Shown one piece after another: positions 60,166 to 64,000 of a stretch of 64,000 nt of DNA. Where the stretch lies: positions 1 to 64,000 of the forward strand of contig JAJDCX010000090.1 of NCBI GenBank assembly GCA_029260615.1, read 5' to 3'. Source of the stretch: Phycisphaeraceae bacterium. GTDB lineage: Bacteria; Planctomycetota; Phycisphaerae; Phycisphaerales; Phycisphaeraceae. The notes below the pieces were generated by a model. It was not told the origin of the DNA. It was given only the letters and a program-made list of their open reading frames with translations, and searched no databases. The stretch's first letter is position 1. Each line of letters opens with the position of its first letter. The translations under genes and the position numbers were made by a program.

Positions 60166-61130
60166 CAGACAAGCCAATCACCCCACGAGCAACCCTGGCA
60201 GTCCTGGCGACACTGATCCTGTCGCTTTGTTTAGGCGCTTGTGAGATCCCCCCGCCCCAAACAACCACCGGCATCCTTGATGCCAACCCCACCGGCCAAG
60301 CAGACAACTCTCAAGAACCCAGCCCCGACACAGACCGCCCCACCGCCGACACCCCCGTCGGCGTATTGATCCACCGCGTCGATCTCCCACTGGATGTCTC
60401 TTTGGACGCAGCATGGCTTATCGTCGATGAATCCACCGTGTCATTACGGACCCACGGCATGTGGCAAGCAAACGGCCTGCGCATCGGCATACTCAACGCA
60501 GAACAAGCCCCCACCTTTGCCGACTCCCTCCCAACCATCCTCGGCGAGTCCCGCGCTAAACTCATCGGATCACCCCACCCCACCACCGTCCGCAGCACAC
60601 CCAGACTCATCCAACCCGTCACCATCGACCTCACCGACCCACCTAAAAGCATTAAGGTCCTACACCCCCAAGGCGGGCGACTGCAACTCCTAGCCAAAAT
60701 TACCCGCGACCAGGCCGGCCAAGCCTACCTCGAACTCACCCCTCACCACTACAAGCCCAAGCCAGACCTCGTACCACGCAGCCCACTCGAAAAACAACTG
60801 GATGGAACCGTATACACCCCCCTCACCGCCCGCCTACCCCTCACACCCAACACCGCCGCCATCGTCGGCCTATACAGACCCTGGCCCAAACCCCAAAACA
60901 CCACAGACACGACCCCTGACAATCAAAACCCACCTCCCGACAACGTCACCGAAAACACCGAAGCCACACCCCCCGTCGATGACACACAGATACTCCAAGA
61001 AGAAACCCCACCCAACGACCCACCCCAGCCGCCCACGATCCCTAATCACCTGGGAAAAGCCCTCATGGCCGGCAAACGAGCAGGCCACGACACTCAGGTA
61101 CTCCTCATCATTTCTATCATCGAAGATTGA
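60162..61130 (+). CDS. hypothetical lipoprotein, Pro/Thr-rich
   Basis: LATLILSLCLGAC lipobox; 4-nt overlap with upstream gene. Confidence 0.7.
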   Translation: MTDKPITPRATLAVLATLILSLCLGACEIPPPQTTTGILDANPTGQADNSQEPSPDTDRPTADTPVGVLIHRVDLPLDVSLDAAWLIVDESTVSLRTHGMWQANGLRIGILNAEQAPTFADSLPTILGESRAKLIGSPHPTTVRSTPRLIQPVTIDLTDPPKSIKVLHPQGGRLQLLAKITRDQAGQAYLELTPHHYKPKPDLVPRSPLEKQLDGTVYTPLTARLPLTPNTAAIVGLYRPWPKPQNTTDTTPDNQNPPPDNVTENTEATPPVDDTQILQEETPPNDPPQPPTIPNHLGKALMAGKRAGHDTQVLLIISIIED

Positions 61131-61258
61131 GTTTCCCCCATCTGACGGGCAAATCGCAAAACAAGAAACGTAGAGCGAGCCTTCTAATTCCCCCCCACCC
61201 CATCACCGACACCCACGTTCATAGAACATGGGCAGACGTTCTTTTAGAGCGGTCTAAC

Positions 61259-61364
61259 TTAAGGCCTCCTCTAATAATTGAAATCCCTCCGCTAAAAAGC
61301 CGCTTGCGGCTTAGCGGGGCCTCATGGATGACCTGCGTGTGTGTATTTTTAGAGGTGGCCTTAA
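61259..61364. repeat. structured intergenic element (long inverted repeat with nested hairpin)
   Basis: TTAAGGCCTCCTCTAA (61259-61274) vs TTAGAGGTGGCCTTAA (61349-61364), 15/16 complementary; nested CCGCTAA-AAA-GCCGCTTGCGGC-TTAGCGG (61289-61317). Confidence 0.65.
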
Positions 61365-61505
61365 ACCGTAACCAGTGAGGGTTAGCCCCCGCGGCCACGC
61401 GACATCCCAGAACCTTAACGGACCCCCTCAAACGCTAAAGCCACGCTACGAACAAGGTGGTTCTGCTTTAAACACACGAGCATCTACCTAAACCCGTATC
61501 ACCCC

Positions 61506-62930
61506 TCACCCCCCCGCTGACGGCCCACCAGACGAACCACCGCCATCACCATCGCTTCCCCCGCTACCTCCCTCGCCGCCGCCACCGGGCTTACGCCTGC
61601 GCCCCCGCCGTCGCCTCCGACGTTTACGTTTACCCGCCCCCTCTTCACCCGGCTTATCCGTTTCAGACCCGGGGGCCTGCCCATCGACCGGTCCAGCCGA
61701 CGGCGATGGCGTATTGTTATTTTCAACCCCGGGGGAACCGGGGGCATCCGGGGAACCCGGGGAACCCCCATCAACCTTGCCACGCTCCGGCCGACGCGGA
61801 CGCCGACGACCCTTGCCCTCACCTTCACCCGTGGGCTTATCACCCGTCCGACCCGCAGGCCTGCCGCCCGACCCACCAGCCCCCCCGCTTCCTCCACCCC
61901 TGCCTCCGGGGGCGGGGGCCGAACGCCGAGAGTACGACTGCTCCGCCTTCTCCTCGCGCTCCTTCTCTTCCTTGCGAAACTGCGCCGATTCTTCCTTATT
62001 CAATGGCCGAATACTCTCTAACGGGTACGCCATCGGCGCCGTCACCCCCACCTTCACCAGCACCAACTGCGTCAGGATCTGTGAATTCAGCACCAGCCCA
62101 ACCCCGTCTTCGGTCTCCACCAGCGTCTTGCGATGTGGCAGCTTCTTACGCAGCTCCTCATACGTCTTGTCCTCATAACGCAAACAGCACATCAGCCGAC
62201 CACAACGCCCCGATATCTTCTGCGGGTCCAGCGTCGCCTTCTGCACCTTCGCAGAACGCATCGACACCGGCTTAAGCACCTTCAAGAAATTCTTGCAACA
62301 GCAATACTGACCGCAACGCTCATAATCAGCGACCAGCCTCGCCTCCTCACGATCATTGACCTGGTGCATCTCGATCCGCGTCTGCAGCTCCCCTGCCAGC
62401 AGCTTCACCAGCTCCCGAAAATCCACCCACTGCTCCGCCGAGTAGTGAATAATGATCCGCTCACCCCCCAATAGATGCTCCACCTCGATCGGCTTCATCT
62501 CCAGCTTCAGCTCCCCGACGAACCCCCGCGCCATCCGAAGCACCTCCACCTTCCGCCCATCCATCCGCGACTGCTCGTTCAAATCCTCCACGGTCGCCAC
62601 ACGCAGCACCTTCCCGTCCGTCGTGAACGGGTAGTCCTTCCCCCCAGAGTTCTCGATGTACTTGAGCATGTCCTTCCGCGACACCGCCTTGGAGCAGCCG
62701 GAGTTCGGGCACGTCGTCGTCAGCATCTCCCCCATCTCCGTCCCCCGACTCGTCCGAATCACCAGCTTCGACCCACAGCCCGGCTTCGCGTCCCCGTTAT
62801 AAGGCAGCTCCGCCACCATCTTCTGCAACCCATAACGCACCACGATCGATTTAGGTGCCTCAAGCTGCTCGTAGATCTTCTGATCGGCTTCCTCAAGCAT
62901 CACCGGCAACGGCGTAATAAATCCTGCCAT
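61506..62930 (-). CDS. PSP1-domain (RicT/YaaT-like) protein with long Gly/Arg/Pro-rich C-terminal tail
   Basis: CGQYCCCKNFLKVLKPVSMRSAKVQKATLDPQKISGRCGRLMCCLRYE; tail GKRKRRRRRRGRRRKPGGGGEGGSGG; start taken at MAGFITPLP. Confidence 0.88.
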   Translation of the reverse strand: MAGFITPLPVMLEEADQKIYEQLEAPKSIVVRYGLQKMVAELPYNGDAKPGCGSKLVIRTSRGTEMGEMLTTTCPNSGCSKAVSRKDMLKYIENSGGKDYPFTTDGKVLRVATVEDLNEQSRMDGRKVEVLRMARGFVGELKLEMKPIEVEHLLGGERIIIHYSAEQWVDFRELVKLLAGELQTRIEMHQVNDREEARLVADYERCGQYCCCKNFLKVLKPVSMRSAKVQKATLDPQKISGRCGRLMCCLRYEDKTYEELRKKLPHRKTLVETEDGVGLVLNSQILTQLVLVKVGVTAPMAYPLESIRPLNKEESAQFRKEEKEREEKAEQSYSRRSAPAPGGRGGGSGGAGGSGGRPAGRTGDKPTGEGEGKGRRRPRRPERGKVDGGSPGSPDAPGSPGVENNNTPSPSAGPVDGQAPGSETDKPGEEGAGKRKRRRRRRGRRRKPGGGGEGGSGGSDGDGGGSSGGPSAGG

Positions 62931-63126
62931 GTTGAATTCGACTCCGTGTAACGACCGCCCGCGCATAGAACCGCACGGAACGCCCATCAAACCTAAATCA
63001 TGTCACCGGGAGGGTTTTTATAAGCCCCACGCCAGCCCGGCGCCGCATGGGGGTCCATACACGAAGTCGGGGATATGGTAAGGGACGGGGGGAAAGGCCA
63101 CAAGGTTGGTGGCTGGCCACTAACCT

Positions 63127-63519
63127 TTACTTAACCGTAGTAAAAGTGCCAACGCCTAGGACTTTGCCACCCTCGTCCATATGAATCCGCCGTGGCCTTG
63201 ACTCGGTTTCAAATTTACCCCCAGGTGTAAGATGTCCTAACTCCAGAGCCCCGTCATGTAAACGCCAATGTTGAGTACGCGTCTTGTCGTCGTGACGGAT
63301 AACCTTCTCACTCGCTTTGGAATAGAACTCCGTGATGACTGTCCCGTCTGCGTGGTATGTATCAAGCATCCAGATCGGGAAATCAAGGCCAAGGTTCTCG
63401 GATTGCCACTTCCCAATAATCTGGTCGTGAATCGAGCCGTGTTCTTGACTACGCTCAGCCCGCGGAGAGTCACTACAGCCCATCAGCGAGAGAAATGTAA
63501 CGATTAGAAGGATTCGCAT
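63127..63519 (-). CDS. small hypothetical lipoprotein
   Basis: 130 aa, MRILLIVTFLSLMGCSDS lipobox. Confidence 0.65.
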   Translation of the reverse strand: MRILLIVTFLSLMGCSDSPRAERSQEHGSIHDQIIGKWQSENLGLDFPIWMLDTYHADGTVITEFYSKASEKVIRHDDKTRTQHWRLHDGALELGHLTPGGKFETESRPRRIHMDEGGKVLGVGTFTTVK

Positions 63520-63528
63520 GTCGTGCCC

Positions 63529-64000
63529 TTACTCTCCCCTCAGCCCCCCACTATCACTCGCCCCCAGATTCTGGAAAATCTGCCGCGTCGCGTTGGACTG
63601 ATTCAGCGTATAGAAATGAATCCCCGCCACATCGTGGTCCAACAAGTCCCGGCACTGCTCCGTCGCCCAGTGGATACCCACCCGCTTCACCGCCTCGACA
63701 TCCTCACCCGCACGCAGAATCGACTTGAGTAGCGGCGCGGGGAATCGTGACCCCGCAGACAGCTCCGCCATCCGATTCATCCCCTTGGCGCTGGTGATCG
63801 GCATGATCCCCGCCACGATCGGCACGTTGATCCCCGCCAAACCGCAACGCTCACGGAAGTCATAAAAGTCGTGGTTATCGAAAAACAGTTGCGTGCAGAT
63901 ATAGTCCGCCCCCGCATCGACCTTCGCCTTGAGATAGTCCATCTCGATCAACCGGTTCGGCGTCCCCGGATGCCCCTCGGGAAAACCCGCCACACCGATC
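63529..64000 (-). CDS. metF: methylenetetrahydrofolate reductase, partial (5' end outside window)
   Basis: VAGFPEGHPGTPNRLIEMDYLKAKVDAGADYICTQLFFDNHDFYDFRERCGLAGINVPIVAGIMPI. Confidence 0.95.
   Translation of the reverse strand, partial: IGVAGFPEGHPGTPNRLIEMDYLKAKVDAGADYICTQLFFDNHDFYDFRERCGLAGINVPIVAGIMPITSAKGMNRMAELSAGSRFPAPLLKSILRAGEDVEAVKRVGIHWATEQCRDLLDHDVAGIHFYTLNQSNATRQIFQNLGASDSGGLRGE

Overview
The window looks like a chromosomal segment of a Planctomycetota/Phycisphaerae-like bacterium (taxonomy is inference: PEP-CTERM proteins, dockerin-like repeats, gene content). I see no mobile element, CRISPR array or rRNA. Main blocks: (1) 2553-15388 (-), a ten-gene, mostly overlapping operon: c-type cytochrome lipoprotein, thioester-reductase-type SDR, alpha/beta hydrolase, AMP-ligase-like, two-domain peptidase-U32, MqnD-like, class III aminotransferase, lipoprotein, HpnB-like glycosyltransferase, RND/MMPL exporter. 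It looks like an uncharacterised lipid or small-molecule pathway. A divergent histidine kinase/response regulator pair lies next to it, and the intergenic region carries two TGCAA-N3-TTGCA palindromes. (2) 18660-37746, an ABC-transporter (Wzm/Wzt)-type surface-polysaccharide locus, including a radical SAM-polysaccharide pyruvyl transferase fusion. Twelve of the thirteen consecutive proteins from 18660 to 33560 end in Ala-Ala, with varied codons and stops, and none of the other called CDSs with a visible C-terminus does. I consider this shared C-terminal tag the most unusual signal in the window. (3) 40468-55818 (-), a group-3b-like [NiFe] hydrogenase with hypABCDEF, a maturation protease, pyruvate:ferredoxin oxidoreductase and a DHOD-like protein. 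(4) Housekeeping and other genes: dnaK, HU-like protein, class III aminotransferase, PSP1-domain protein, metF (partial), tRNA-Gly(CCC). An intergenic 106-bp element with a 15/16 inverted repeat and an internal hairpin lies at 61259-61364.
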